Below are positions 41,259 through 51,428 of a DNA stretch of 64,000 bases, one piece after another. Both the position numbers and the translations under genes were made by a program. The notes under the pieces were generated by a model that was not told the origin of the DNA, searched no databases, and was given only the letters and a program-made list of their open reading frames with translations. This DNA comes from Bacillota bacterium (lineage in GTDB: Bacteria > Bacillota > Bacilli > Alicyclobacillales > SLC66), in the NCBI GenBank assembly GCA_021821055.1, contig JAKACX010000002.1, forward strand, positions 40,636 through 104,635. The letters run 5' to 3'. Numbering within the stretch: the first letter of the stretch is position 1; every line of letters starts with the position of its first letter.

Positions 41259-41635
41259 ACATCCGCGCCCCTTTCCTGCATACCACACATGCCCTGTCCA
41301 GATGCGGCTCAAGACTCGGTGCACAGGTACCTCGGCGCAACGTCGAACCAGTCGATTCCATCAACCTGGACTGCTATTGCACACTGCCGCCCCCTAACAG
41401 GAGAAAACCTGTGGGTCAGGTGTTGCATCAAGCTCAAAGAGTGAAGATGAACTCTTCCATGTCCATTCCACGCCCATTGGCAAACCAGCTTCCCTTGCAG
41501 TTATCGCAAATTCACATTTTTCGAGAACGCGCCGCGAGCCCACTGAAGATAAAATGGTCGTCACGATTCCAAACGTGCAGCTGGTCGGCAATACATCCGC
41601 GCACCCATAATACACCGTTGATTCTGCTCGGAAAA

Positions 41636-41853
41636 TGCCGGGTCTGCGCCAGCCGTCGGGTCTGCGCCAGTCGCCCGTATCCCTTTGCTCCTGCTCAGAC
41701 AGCGCGGCCGCGCCGCGAAACTCGCGACGAGCAAAGGGACACGGGCGACCCAGCAAGTCTTCATTCCACCGCTGGCCCGCCGTCGGACCGACGTGCGACC
41801 TTGGCGCAGGAGGTTTTCATCCTCCGCTCTCGTGCGGATGCGCCATGGCGGTC
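41636..41853 (+). repeat. Dispersed intergenic repeat, long copy B, with internal hairpin
   Basis: Blocks shared with copy A; CCCGTATCCCTTTGCTC...GAGCAAAGGGACACGGG arms (16/17). Confidence 0.85.
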
Positions 41854-41952
41854 TACCAGGATAAAAACTCGCTGCCCGCCCCGATGAGATTTTGTGGAGA
41901 CTGCGGGCTTCCTGTAGACGTGTTCTGATCATCATGAAAGGAGTATTTAGCA

Positions 41953-42336
41953 TGGACGGAAATACGCCTGACTCGGGCACGTCGTTCATCTTAAGCCATG
42001 GCATCATGCGCTCTTGTCAGTGGACGAGGCGCACTCGGTCGAAGTCATGGGAGAGTTCGGACGAGAATATGTGAGGACTGCAGCGTTTCCCCCGGCGACG
42101 TCGATATCATGATGGGCACCTTGAGCAAGTCTCTTGCGAGTTGTGGCGGCTATATTGCAGACAGTCGTTCGCCAGTCGAGTACATGAAGTACACGGTGTC
42201 CGGGTTTATCTTCGGCGCTGGAATTTCCCCCGTGAACACGGCGGCTGCGCTCGCTGCCGTGGAGGTTCTTGAAGCGGAACCGAGACTCTGGACGGCGCGC
42301 CGTGAAGGGCGAATCCAACGCGTTCCAGCGCGCTAG
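41953..42336 (+). pseudogene. Remnant of alpha-oxoamine synthase (KBL/AONS, BioF-like) PLP enzyme
   Basis: LLSVDEAHSVEVMGEFGRE / EDCSVSPGDVDIMMGTLSKSLASCGGYIADSRSPVEYMKYTVSGFIFGAGISPVNTAAALAAVEVLE across a frameshift. Confidence 0.8.
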
Positions 42337-43472
42337 ACCTCGAGCATCCGATTGCCGGCCGCCTTGAACATGCGGTTCATGACAGCTGCAGCCGATTCGC
42401 CTCCCGAGATGCCTTCGAGGACGATCTGGTCCACACCCTCATCGTCGCACATCCTTAACGCGCCGTAGAGCCCACGCGCCACCTCGTGCACCGCAGCCGT
42501 GCGGCTGAGCGGCAGCCAAAGACGCGCGCCGGAAGGAGACGCGACGGCGCTCACGGTCAGAGCTGCAACCACCGCCCCTGTGGCGGCCAATGCCAGGGCA
42601 TGGCGCTCCAGTTCCTCAAGCGCAGCGGCTTGAATCCTGCTGTGGAACAGGAGAACGGGCGCCTGTGGGGCGTAGTGCCGATACTTCTGCCCCGGCGCAC
42701 GGGGCGCCGCGTTGTCAGATGCAAGCAGCGCGGAGTCATAGCTCACGGGAACGCCGAAGCGGCTGAGCTTGTCCGGACCGATTGCTCCGGGCCGCAGAAT
42801 CACGATTCCGCCCTCCGGTTCCAGCGCAATAACCGTCGATTCAATACCCACCTCACACCTGCCGCCGTCAATCACCCCGTCAATCCTTCCCGCCAGGTCG
42901 GCCAATACATGCCGCGCCACGGTCGGACTGGGGCGGCCGCTCAGATTGGCGGACGGTGCGGCGAGTGGAGAATCCGCCGCTCTGATCAGCGCCAGGGCAA
43001 CCGGATGGCTCGGCATTCGCACGGCGACATTCGACAGACCCCCGGTCAGTGTCCGCGGGATCGAGGGCAGCGCAGGGAGCGTGATGGTCAGCGGTCCGGG
43101 CCAGAACGCGCCGATCAGATCCTGCGCCAGCGACGGCACGAACTGGCACAATTGTAATAACTGCTCAGCCTTGGCGACATGGGCGATCAACGGATTGTCG
43201 GCCGGGCGTCCCTTCGCGGCGTAGATGGCGCGCAAGGCCTGTTCGTTGCCGGCGTCCGCCCCTAGTCCGTAGACCGTTTCGGTGGGAAACGCCACAAGTC
43301 CGCCCGCTTTGATGATGTCGGCAGCCTGTTCGAAGATCTCGCGCGAGGGAAGTGTGCGCCGCAAAACAGCGGCGGGTGGCCGGGCGGCCCCGCCGGCGCC
43401 CTGCGCGCTGCCAGCCTGCGCCACACGGCCACCCGCCGCCCTTCCGTCGTCGTGCCTTCCGTCGTCGTGCAC
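42333..43472 (-). CDS. tsaC: L-threonylcarbamoyladenylate synthase (Sua5/YwlC type)
   Basis: IIKAGGLVAFPTETVYGLGADAGNEQALRAIYAAKGRPADNPLIAHV; APSANLSGRPSPT; Sua5 C-domain PGQKYRHYAPQAPV; start uncertain (GTG 43472). Confidence 0.9.
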   Translation of the reverse strand: MHDDGRHDDGRAAGGRVAQAGSAQGAGGAARPPAAVLRRTLPSREIFEQAADIIKAGGLVAFPTETVYGLGADAGNEQALRAIYAAKGRPADNPLIAHVAKAEQLLQLCQFVPSLAQDLIGAFWPGPLTITLPALPSIPRTLTGGLSNVAVRMPSHPVALALIRAADSPLAAPSANLSGRPSPTVARHVLADLAGRIDGVIDGGRCEVGIESTVIALEPEGGIVILRPGAIGPDKLSRFGVPVSYDSALLASDNAAPRAPGQKYRHYAPQAPVLLFHSRIQAAALEELERHALALAATGAVVAALTVSAVASPSGARLWLPLSRTAAVHEVARGLYGALRMCDDEGVDQIVLEGISGGESAAAVMNRMFKAAGNRMLEV

Positions 43473-43612
43473 CCCGGCGCCACCCTGCGCAAAGACCCAG
43501 TGGACGGTCTCGACGGACTTGACTATCTTCCCTGTCTGCCCTGTCTCCGCGGTCTTGGATGTCCCGATCGACTTGAAAGTCTCGCCTGTGTCCGAAATGG
43601 TTGCCGCCCCCT

Positions 43613-44317
43613 TTACAGGATCGTGGTCATCTTGCGCCACAGGCCGGCAAAGTCCGCCGTGAACACCTTGATCGCCTCCTCGCCGTAATCGACGACCGCG
43701 AGGCGCAACTGCACGGGGATTCGCTTGCCGCCCGGGCCTGTCACGTGGGTCACGGCCAGAGGCGGATAGTCTGGGAACGCCTGCGTCGCTGCCACCGCGT
43801 CTCCGTCGGTCAGGGCCACGAAGCACAGCGGCGGGAACAGAACGCACCACCAGTTCTGCCCTGCGCCGCGACCAAGCGTGACGCGCAATGCCGTGTATAC
43901 GCCCGCCGGATAGACGCGATTGCCATAGATCTTGGTAGGAAACGGCGCGGGTCCGAATGTCGTGCTCGCTCCGTACGGCATGCCGGCCTGTGTCAACGCC
44001 GACACGGCCAACCGTTCCACGCGCGGAACCTCGGACTGGATGATCGAGTGCGCCTGTGCTGGCGTGCGGGCGGACGCCACGCTCTTGCCGATGAGCGCGA
44101 TGACCTGGTCGCGGATGGCCCGTTTGATATTCTGGTCCTGCGGGCTGTTGCTGTTGGCAATGATGCGCAAGCGCACGGCGTCCTTCGGAATGACACTCGG
44201 ATCCGGTCCGACAAAGGCGTCGTGCTGACCCACCCCGGTTACCTGCATGCCGCTTATGACACCGAACAGTCCCGCGATCAGAATCGCCGCCCACACCAGC
44301 TGTCTCATGCCATCCAC
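43613..44317 (-). CDS. spoIIR: Stage II sporulation protein R
   Basis: VRLRIIANSNSPQDQNIKRAIRDQVIALIG; YPAGVYTALRVTLGRGAGQNWWCVLFPPLCFV. Confidence 0.95.
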   Translation of the reverse strand: MDGMRQLVWAAILIAGLFGVISGMQVTGVGQHDAFVGPDPSVIPKDAVRLRIIANSNSPQDQNIKRAIRDQVIALIGKSVASARTPAQAHSIIQSEVPRVERLAVSALTQAGMPYGASTTFGPAPFPTKIYGNRVYPAGVYTALRVTLGRGAGQNWWCVLFPPLCFVALTDGDAVAATQAFPDYPPLAVTHVTGPGGKRIPVQLRLAVVDYGEEAIKVFTADFAGLWRKMTTIL

Positions 44318-44353
44318 GCCTCCCCGCGCGCGATCTCCACGCGTCGTCAGAAG

Positions 44354-44383
44354 GCAGTATGGTCAATCTAGCAAGTTATTAAA
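44354..44383 (-). promoter_or_regulatory. Candidate sigma-F promoter of spoIIR
   Basis: Minus strand GTTTA-N15-GACCATACTG; same geometry as the spoIIQ site, weaker -10. Confidence 0.4.
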
Positions 44384-44385
44384 CC

Positions 44386-45396
44386 TCAGATTCCCGGATC
44401 GGAGGGAGCGCCTCCGATCAGCGGGATGAAGTCCAACAGAAGGCAACTGTGGTCGGAGGCAGCAACCCCATGAGAGCGGGCGTCCCTGACCGGCGGACGC
44501 GCGACGACCACGCGCAAGATGCCCTGCGCGTCCGGGATGCACTCCACGTCGGCGACGGGGAACGCCGAGCGTATCAGGCCGCTCACCGCCTCCGCCTGGT
44601 GGATCCCGACTTCGAAGGCGATGAAGGCGTCGTCCGCCAGCCGCGCGACCGCCTGGGAGACGATCCGGCGGTACATGTCGAGTCCGTCGCGCCCTCCGTA
44701 CAGTGCGGCCGCAGGTTCAAAATTCCGCACCTCGGGCTCAAGTTGCGTTGCGGCACTCTCCGGAATGTAGGGCGGGTTGGCGACGAGCCCTGCGACAGTA
44801 CCCGCGGCAAACGCGGCGGGCAACAGCGCATCCCCCTGGAGAAACTCGATCACATCGGACACGCCGCAGCGCAGCGCGTTGGACCGCGCCACGTCAAGCG
44901 CCTCCGCGGACAGATCCGTCGCAAGCAGACGTATTTGCGGCAGCAGTCCCTGGCGCGCCAGCCCCTTCGCCAACGCGATGGCTATCGCCCCCGATCCCGT
45001 GCCGAGATCGACCACCGTGAGCCGGCTGGCCGACGGCGTCCTGCGGCACATGGCGACGATCTGCGTCAATGCGGCGTTGACAAGCAACTCGGTCTCCGGC
45101 CGCGGAATCAGCACCCTGCGATCAACGTCCAGATTCAGCCCGGCAAAGTCCGCCTCGCCCAATATGTACTGCAAGGGCTCCCTGGCGCACCGCCGCCCGA
45201 CGCACACCAAGAAGGCGGACACCGCCGCCGGATCCGCCTCGTCCCGCCAGTGCAGCAGAAGTTCGTGCTTGGCGACGCCCGCGGCGTGCATCCACAGCCA
45301 TTCGGCCGTCCTGCGCGGAATCTCCACCTGGGCTGCGGACAGACGGCGCGCCGCCTCCTCCACCAAGGCCCCCACCGTAGATCCCGGCGCCGTCAC
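44386..45396 (-). CDS. prmC: Peptide chain release factor N5-glutamine methyltransferase
   Basis: [38 protein letters not shown]. Confidence 0.95.
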   Translation of the reverse strand: MTAPGSTVGALVEEAARRLSAAQVEIPRRTAEWLWMHAAGVAKHELLLHWRDEADPAAVSAFLVCVGRRCAREPLQYILGEADFAGLNLDVDRRVLIPRPETELLVNAALTQIVAMCRRTPSASRLTVVDLGTGSGAIAIALAKGLARQGLLPQIRLLATDLSAEALDVARSNALRCGVSDVIEFLQGDALLPAAFAAGTVAGLVANPPYIPESAATQLEPEVRNFEPAAALYGGRDGLDMYRRIVSQAVARLADDAFIAFEVGIHQAEAVSGLIRSAFPVADVECIPDAQGILRVVVARPPVRDARSHGVAASDHSCLLLDFIPLIGGAPSDPGI

Positions 45397-46475
45397 GCCA
45401 AGTCGCCCGCTTGCTGCAGCATGGCCGCCTGCTCCGCCGTGATGAGGGAGTTGAGGATCTCATCAAGGTCGCCTTCCAGAACGCTCTCCAGCCTGTGCAG
45501 CGTCAGGCCGATGCGATGGTCCGTCACGCGGCTCTGCGGGAAATTGTACGTGCGGATGCGCTCGCTGCGATCCCCCGTGCCGACGGCCGATTTGCGCTGC
45601 TCCGCGTATTCCTGCTGCTGCTCGAGCTGAAACTTCTCGTACACGCGCGCGCGCAAGACCCGCATCGCCTTGTCGCGATTCTTCAACTGCGACTTCTCGT
45701 CTTGGCACGACACCACGATCCCCGTCGGAATGTGCGTGATGCGGACCGCGGACTGGGTTGTATTGACGCTCTGGCCGCCGGGCCCGGTCGAGCAGAAGGT
45801 GTCGACCCGCAGGTCCTTGTCGTGGATCTCCACCTCCACCTCCTCCACCTCCGGGAGGACCGCCACCGTCGCCGTGGACGTGTGGATGCGCCCTCCAGAC
45901 TCGGTCGACGGCACGCGCTGCACGCGGTGCGCCCCGCTCTCATACTTCAACTTGCTGTAGGCGCCCTTTCCGGCGATGCTGAATACGACCTCCTTGAACC
46001 CGCCGATGTCGGTCTGGTTCGCGTCTATCAGGTCCACCTTCCAGCCCTCGCGGTCCGCGTAACGGCTGTACATGCGAAACAGCGTCGCCGCGAACAGCGC
46101 CGCCTCGTCGCCGCCTGCCGCGCCGCGGATTTCGACAATCACATTCCGGTCGTCATTCCGGTCTTTCGGCAACAACAAAACCATGAGATCGTCTGACAGT
46201 TTTGCTTCACGCTCCGTCAGTTCGCCGATCTCCTGTTTGACAAGGTCGCGCATCTCCTCGTCCAGACGTTCGCCGAGCATCGTGCGCGACTCCTGCAATT
46301 CCGCGACGACTCTCTTGTACTCGCGGTAGGCGTTCACAGTGTCGCCGAGGTCGGACTGTTCTTTGGCGTACTGGCGAAGCTTACTGACATCGGCAATGAC
46401 GGCCGGGTCGGACAAGAGGCGCCCCAACTCCTCGTACCTCTCTTCGACGGCCTCCAAACGATGAAACACTTCCAT
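45393..46475 (-). CDS. prfA: Peptide chain release factor 1
   Basis: [50 protein letters not shown]. Confidence 0.97.
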   Translation of the reverse strand: MEVFHRLEAVEERYEELGRLLSDPAVIADVSKLRQYAKEQSDLGDTVNAYREYKRVVAELQESRTMLGERLDEEMRDLVKQEIGELTEREAKLSDDLMVLLLPKDRNDDRNVIVEIRGAAGGDEAALFAATLFRMYSRYADREGWKVDLIDANQTDIGGFKEVVFSIAGKGAYSKLKYESGAHRVQRVPSTESGGRIHTSTATVAVLPEVEEVEVEIHDKDLRVDTFCSTGPGGQSVNTTQSAVRITHIPTGIVVSCQDEKSQLKNRDKAMRVLRARVYEKFQLEQQQEYAEQRKSAVGTGDRSERIRTYNFPQSRVTDHRIGLTLHRLESVLEGDLDEILNSLITAEQAAMLQQAGDLA

Positions 46476-46532
46476 CCACCCCTGCGAGCGACATCAAACC
46501 CTGAAACGCGGACGTCACGCGTCCACAAGCAT

Positions 46533-46566
46533 GAAAAAAGCACCCGACACACTGCGCCGGGCGCTC
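46533..46566 (-). terminator. Rho-independent terminator of rpmE
   Basis: Minus strand AGCGCCCG...CGGGTGCT-TTTTT. Confidence 0.75.
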
Positions 46567-46574
46567 CGCATTCC

Positions 46575-46772
46575 TTACATGCCGTATTTCTTGCGGAACT
46601 TGTCCACGCGACCGCCGGCGTCGACAAATTTTTGCTTCCCGGTAAAGAATGGATGGCATTTCGAGCAGACCTCGACGCGTAGATTCTTCTTGATGGAGCC
46701 TGTTTCAAACTGCTCTCCGCACGCGCAGGTAACGGTCACCTTATGGTAATCCGGATGAATCGCCGCCTTCAC
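46575..46772 (-). CDS. rpmE: 50S ribosomal protein L31 (Zn-binding type)
   Basis: [67 protein letters not shown] start with GGAGGT. Confidence 0.95.
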   Translation of the reverse strand: MKAAIHPDYHKVTVTCACGEQFETGSIKKNLRVEVCSKCHPFFTGKQKFVDAGGRVDKFRKKYGM

Positions 46773-46909
46773 GTTCTTCACCTCCACCTTGGCACTTGTC
46801 CATTCGATATCGCGCCAGTCAAGCCGTTCGGCTTTCAAGACACTGTGCGATCATCTGTAACCGTCGAATTGTACCACATCCGACGACATTTACGCAAGAG
46901 TGCGTTACA

Positions 46910-46936
46910 GCATGTTTTGGATTATCCAAAACATGC
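46910..46936. promoter_or_regulatory. Perfect 27-bp palindrome, operator candidate
   Basis: GCATGTTTTGGAT-t-ATCCAAAACATGC, immediately upstream of the -35 at 46938. Confidence 0.8.
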
Positions 46937-46937
46937 A

Positions 46938-46967
46938 TTGCCAGCCAACATTTTTCGGACCTATAAT
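46938..46967 (+). promoter_or_regulatory. Sigma-A promoter
   Basis: TTGCCA-N18-TATAAT about 40 nt upstream of ATG 47007. Confidence 0.65.
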
Positions 46968-47006
46968 CAACCTGCAAGGCGATCCCGCCAAAGGAGGGAA
47001 ACAGAG

Positions 47007-47138
47007 ATGAGCCTCGACAAAAGCAAATGGCAGAGAAACATCCTCGCCGTCGGCATCCTGACCGTAGCGCTGGCGTTCGCGGTCGCGCCGCAACTGTGGA
47101 CGCTTCCGGCGCCCACACTGCCGCCCGTTTTCTGGTAG
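47007..47138 (+). CDS. 43-aa single-TM small protein
   Basis: AAGGAGGGAAACAGAG-ATG; MSLDKSKWQRNILAVGILTVALAFAVAPQLWTLPAPTLPPVFW. Confidence 0.75.
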   Translation: MSLDKSKWQRNILAVGILTVALAFAVAPQLWTLPAPTLPPVFW

Positions 47139-47234
47139 AAGGCGGCGCGGCGATGCCGGACGGGCCGTCCGCCACTGCCGCGCCCCGTCTTTCGCAAATG
47201 GCAATGTGACAGCGCAGGCCCAGCGACTTCACAT

Positions 47235-47284
47235 CCGGCGTCCGAGGCTTCAGTCGGACCCGGCGTCCGAGGTATCAGTCGGAC
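47235..47284. repeat. 25-bp tandem duplication
   Basis: CCGGCGTCCGAGGCTTCAGTCGGAC / CCGGCGTCCGAGGTATCAGTCGGAC. Confidence 0.9.
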
Positions 47285-47293
47285 GCCCCAGGT

Positions 47294-48631
47294 TCAGCGC
47301 CCCTCGCCTGCCTTGATCCCGCGCCTGCCGTGATTTGCATGATCAGAGTTCTCCCGGTCGCCAGAACCGGCCTTGCCGCGCGGGCCAGCGCTCCACGTCG
47401 GCGGGTGCGTATAGCTCCCGATGCGGAGTCCCGGGCAGGACGCCCGCAGCCGTTCGATCATCTCGAGCAGGCCGCGCGGTTCGCCGATGCGCGCGGGAAT
47501 CCTGGCGAGGTAGTGATCGGGATCGATGTTCAGGTTGCGCAGCTGCACGAGCCTGACCCCTGTGCGCTGAATGAATCCGATCATCGCGTCCATTTCCTCG
47601 TCACGGTCGGAAGCGCCAGGGAATACAAGGTAATTAAGGGACACCGTCACGCCCCGCGACGACGCGTACGCGGCAGAGGCCTCCACGTCGCGCAGCGTGT
47701 AGCCGCGCGGTCTGTAGTAGGCCGTGTAGTGGTCCTCGAGCGCACTGATCGTGGAAATGCGCATGAGGTCCAGCCCCGCGTCGACGATTGTCTTGATGTG
47801 TCGCGTAAAACCCGCATTCGTGTTGATGTTGATGTAGCCGGTCCGGACCATTTCCCTGGCGCGCCTGATCGCTTCCGCGATATCCGGTGCGCGCAAAGAC
47901 GGTTCGCCCTCACACCCTTGGCCGAAGGAAATGATGGCCTCCGGCCCCGCCGCGCGGAGGTGGTTGACGATCAGGTCGGCCATGTCCGCCGCCGACGGCC
48001 GGATTTCAAGCCGCGTCTGAGGCGATGGGAATCCGGCGTCGTCCGGCTGCTCGCTGATGCAGCCGATGCAGCCCGCGTTACAGGAGGACGAGACAGGCAG
48101 CGCGGCTTCCCTGGAGAAGAAGAATGTATTGCGCGCCGTGACACATTCGTAATTCAGCGCGCAACCCGCCAGGTGCTCGTAAAGGGGATTGCCGTGGTCT
48201 TGCTGCACCTGCAGCACGCGCTTTCGAACCTCATCCTCGCCGTACTGCAGCGGATTCCACGGATCGGGATCGTCGGTTTCCGCGGCCGCGACATAGAACT
48301 TCCCGCGCGAATACCCCACCGCGGTGTAGCCAAAGAGCGGCAGGGGGTGCCCCGGCTCCCTGTGGTACGCCGGCAGGTAGAGGCGGGTGTAACCCTGCGG
48401 AAGCAGCGCCCCGACCGCGGTGAATTCCTTCGGCAACGCCTTGAGTGCGCCGCCCTTCGGATCGAGGCCTAGCGCCCGGCTGCCCGGGATGCCGACAAGT
48501 GTCGCCCCTTTCGGAAGGGGAATCCACTCGCGCGCCTGAAGCTCGGTCACGTCGCTGCCCGTCCGCCCCAGGGCGGACATGTCGGGCGCGTCGAACACCC
48601 TCCCGTCGCAGTCGGCGTACGCCATGCGCAT
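47294..48631 (-). CDS. Radical SAM protein
   Basis: [17 protein letters not shown] (CxxxCxxC); [33 protein letters not shown]-like strand. Confidence 0.88.
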   Translation of the reverse strand: MRMAYADCDGRVFDAPDMSALGRTGSDVTELQAREWIPLPKGATLVGIPGSRALGLDPKGGALKALPKEFTAVGALLPQGYTRLYLPAYHREPGHPLPLFGYTAVGYSRGKFYVAAAETDDPDPWNPLQYGEDEVRKRVLQVQQDHGNPLYEHLAGCALNYECVTARNTFFFSREAALPVSSSCNAGCIGCISEQPDDAGFPSPQTRLEIRPSAADMADLIVNHLRAAGPEAIISFGQGCEGEPSLRAPDIAEAIRRAREMVRTGYININTNAGFTRHIKTIVDAGLDLMRISTISALEDHYTAYYRPRGYTLRDVEASAAYASSRGVTVSLNYLVFPGASDRDEEMDAMIGFIQRTGVRLVQLRNLNIDPDHYLARIPARIGEPRGLLEMIERLRASCPGLRIGSYTHPPTWSAGPRGKAGSGDRENSDHANHGRRGIKAGEGR

Positions 48632-48654
48632 CGGGTGTCGGTCGATCTGCGGTT

Positions 48655-49956
48655 TCACTTCGCACTCACATGCCTCTGGTCGCGGTCGCGTCCCGAGGCG
48701 GAGGAGGATTCGCGGGAGTCCGTGCTTTCCAACGAGGCGAGAAACTCTGCATTGGAACGGGACTTGTTGAAACGGCGCAGGAAGATCTCGGTAAACTCCG
48801 CGTTCTCGCCGAGCGATTTGCGCAGCGCCCACATCTTGTCGAGTTCCTCGCGGGTCAGCAACAGATCTTCCCGCCGCGTCCCGGAGCGCCTGATGTCAAA
48901 CGCGGGAAACACGCGTTTCTCGGCGAGCCGGCGGTCCAGGTGCAGTTCAAGGTTGCCGGTCCCCTTGAACTCTTCGTAGATGACGTCGTCCATGCGCGAA
49001 CCCGTGTCGATCAGAGCCGTGGCGATGATCGTCAGGCTTCCGCCCTCTTCAATATTGCGCGCTGCGCCAAAGAAGCGCTTCGGCCGATGGAACGCCGCGG
49101 GATCAATACCGCCCGACAGCGTGCGCCCACTCGGCGGGATGACCAGGTTGTACGCGCGCGCCAACCGAGTGATGCTGTCCATCAGGATGACGACGTCCCG
49201 TTTGTGCTCGACAAGGCGCGTTGCGCGCTCCAGCACCAGTTCGGCGACCTTGATGTGGTTCTCCGGAACCTCGTCAAACGTGGACGCAACCACTTCACCG
49301 TTGACCGACCGTTGCATGTCGGTCACTTCTTCGGGGCGTTCGTCGATGAGCAGCACGAAAAGGTCGACATTCGGGTAGTTGGCCGAGATGCTGTTCGCGA
49401 TCTCCTTGAGCAGCAGCGTCTTGCCTGCCTTTGGCGGCGCCACGATCAATCCGCGCTGTCCCATTCCGACGGGTACAAGGAGATCCATCATGCGCGTCGC
49501 GAACCGGTTCGGTTGAGTTTCGAGAATGAATCTCTCCTGCGGGAACAGCGGTGTCAGTGCGGGGAAATGAAGTCTTTCCGCGGCGGTTTCCGGGCTCGTG
49601 CCGTTGACGGCCTCCACCTGCAACAGTCCGAAGTACCGTTCGTTGTCCTTTGGCGGCCTGACCTTGCCGGATACGAGATCGCCCGGCCGGAGATCGAACC
49701 GCCGGATCTGCGACGCCGCCACGTAAATGTCTTCCGCACTGGGGAGGTAACCGATGGGCCGGAGAAACCCGAAACCTTCCTGCATGACGTCAAGCACACC
49801 TTCGGCGAAAATCAGTCCGTCCTTCTCTGCCTGCGCCCGGAGCACCGCGAAGATGAGTTCCTTCTTCTTCATCCCCGCATAGTGAGGGATCTCAAATTCC
49901 TTAGCCAGCTTGTAAAGCTCCGGGAGCTTTTTCGATTCCAGATCTTTGATTTGCAA
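48655..49956 (-). CDS. rho: Transcription termination factor Rho
   Basis: [42 protein letters not shown]. Confidence 0.98.
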   Translation of the reverse strand: MQIKDLESKKLPELYKLAKEFEIPHYAGMKKKELIFAVLRAQAEKDGLIFAEGVLDVMQEGFGFLRPIGYLPSAEDIYVAASQIRRFDLRPGDLVSGKVRPPKDNERYFGLLQVEAVNGTSPETAAERLHFPALTPLFPQERFILETQPNRFATRMMDLLVPVGMGQRGLIVAPPKAGKTLLLKEIANSISANYPNVDLFVLLIDERPEEVTDMQRSVNGEVVASTFDEVPENHIKVAELVLERATRLVEHKRDVVILMDSITRLARAYNLVIPPSGRTLSGGIDPAAFHRPKRFFGAARNIEEGGSLTIIATALIDTGSRMDDVIYEEFKGTGNLELHLDRRLAEKRVFPAFDIRRSGTRREDLLLTREELDKMWALRKSLGENAEFTEIFLRRFNKSRSNAEFLASLESTDSRESSSASGRDRDQRHVSAK

Positions 49957-50071
49957 TTGTACCTACCCTCGCCCTACGTCAGATTATTAACATTCATTAT
50001 AGCATGTTTGCCGCGTCTCTCACAGTTTATGCAGAAGACTGCACGCACGATGTTTGTCCGCCGCGGCGCGC

Positions 50072-51310
50072 TCAAAATTCAAAACGCACCCGCGACAGCC
50101 GCTCGGCGATCTCGGCGATGACCGCCTGCTCAGCGGCTGCACCGTCCGCCTCGAACGTCACGCTCCAGCGCACGTACGCTCCCGAGTCGTCCCAGGGCAC
50201 GGTGGAGATCTGCGTCGAGGTGATGAGATACTGCGAGAATTCTTCGGCATTCGCGAACCGCGGGCCGCCAACGATCCCCTTGGGCGCCTTCGTGTACAAG
50301 AAGAACGAGCCCTTGGGCTTTGTCGCATGAAAGCCGAGCGCCCGCAACGCGTAAACACGAAGCCCGTGCCTGCGCGAGTATTTCTCCGCGATGCGCCGCG
50401 TGATTTCCGGATGTTCCAGACCATAGGCGGCCGCCTTTTGAATGGCGATGAACTGGCCGGAATCGATGTTGTCCTTCACGGCGGCGAACGCCTTGACGGC
50501 AAGCGCGTTCCCTGCGACAAAGGCGATGCGCCAGCCGGTCATGTTGTACGCCTTGGACAAGGAAAACAGTTCGATCCCGACGTCCTTCGCACCCGGGACT
50601 GAGAGAAACGACAGCGGAGCCTCGCCGTCAAACGTCAGCGCCGCGTAAGCCGCGTCGTGCACCACGAGAATCCGGTTCTTCTTGGCAAATTCGACAACCT
50701 CTGCGAAAAATTCGCGCGTGGCGGAGGCGCCGGTGGGGTTATTCGGATAGTTGAGATACAGCAGTTTGGCCCGCCGCAAGACAGCGTCCGGCACCTCATC
50801 GAGCGCAGGCAGGAAGCCGAGGTCCTCGCGCAGAGGCAGTTCGTGCACCTGTCCGCCCAGCCACGCGGTGTGCGTTCCGAGCACGGGGTAGTTGGGGACG
50901 GGCATCAATGTGACGTCGCCGGGATTGATGAAGACGGAAGGCAGCATGGCCAGGGCCGGCTTGGAACCGATGGAGTGATTGATTTCGTTCGCGGCGTCAA
51001 TCCCCGTCACACCGTACACTTCGGCGAGGTACCGCGCGGCAGCCTGCTTGAAGTCCGGTATGCCGTTGTCCGAGTAGAAGCGGTTCTCGCGCTTCGCCGC
51101 TTCTTGTGCGAGCACGCGCACGATGCCGTCGTCCGCGCGGTCGTCGGGTTCCCCGACGCCCATGTCGATCATGGGCGTGTCGGGATGCGCCAGGCGGGCA
51201 GCCGCTTTGGCCCGCTTGATCTTCTCGAATTTGTACAGCACATTGTCCTTCCCGAACCGCGCCCCGCCGATCCGATCTGCGAACAGGCCCTGGATGAAAT
51301 CTTCGGACAT
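50072..51310 (-). CDS. dapL: LL-diaminopimelate aminotransferase
   Basis: MIDMGVGEPDDRADDGIV; LYLNYPNNPTGASA; SLSKAYNMTGWRIAFVAGN. Confidence 0.85.
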   Translation of the reverse strand: MSEDFIQGLFADRIGGARFGKDNVLYKFEKIKRAKAAARLAHPDTPMIDMGVGEPDDRADDGIVRVLAQEAAKRENRFYSDNGIPDFKQAAARYLAEVYGVTGIDAANEINHSIGSKPALAMLPSVFINPGDVTLMPVPNYPVLGTHTAWLGGQVHELPLREDLGFLPALDEVPDAVLRRAKLLYLNYPNNPTGASATREFFAEVVEFAKKNRILVVHDAAYAALTFDGEAPLSFLSVPGAKDVGIELFSLSKAYNMTGWRIAFVAGNALAVKAFAAVKDNIDSGQFIAIQKAAAYGLEHPEITRRIAEKYSRRHGLRVYALRALGFHATKPKGSFFLYTKAPKGIVGGPRFANAEEFSQYLITSTQISTVPWDDSGAYVRWSVTFEADGAAAEQAVIAEIAERLSRVRFEF

Positions 51311-51428
51311 ATGGAACACCCGCCTTGATCATGATAGCGCCCGCTGGCCCCGGTGGTCGCGCGCCAGACTCTTGAGGACGCCGAGGTTGAGCGCAACGCT
51401 GCCGACCGGCCGCGTCCGCCGCGCGGCG

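Noticed and set aside
42333-44366. 677-aa minus ORF as a fusion protein
   Set aside because: The N-terminal half is an alternative frame of spoIIR; only the C-terminal part is tsaC.
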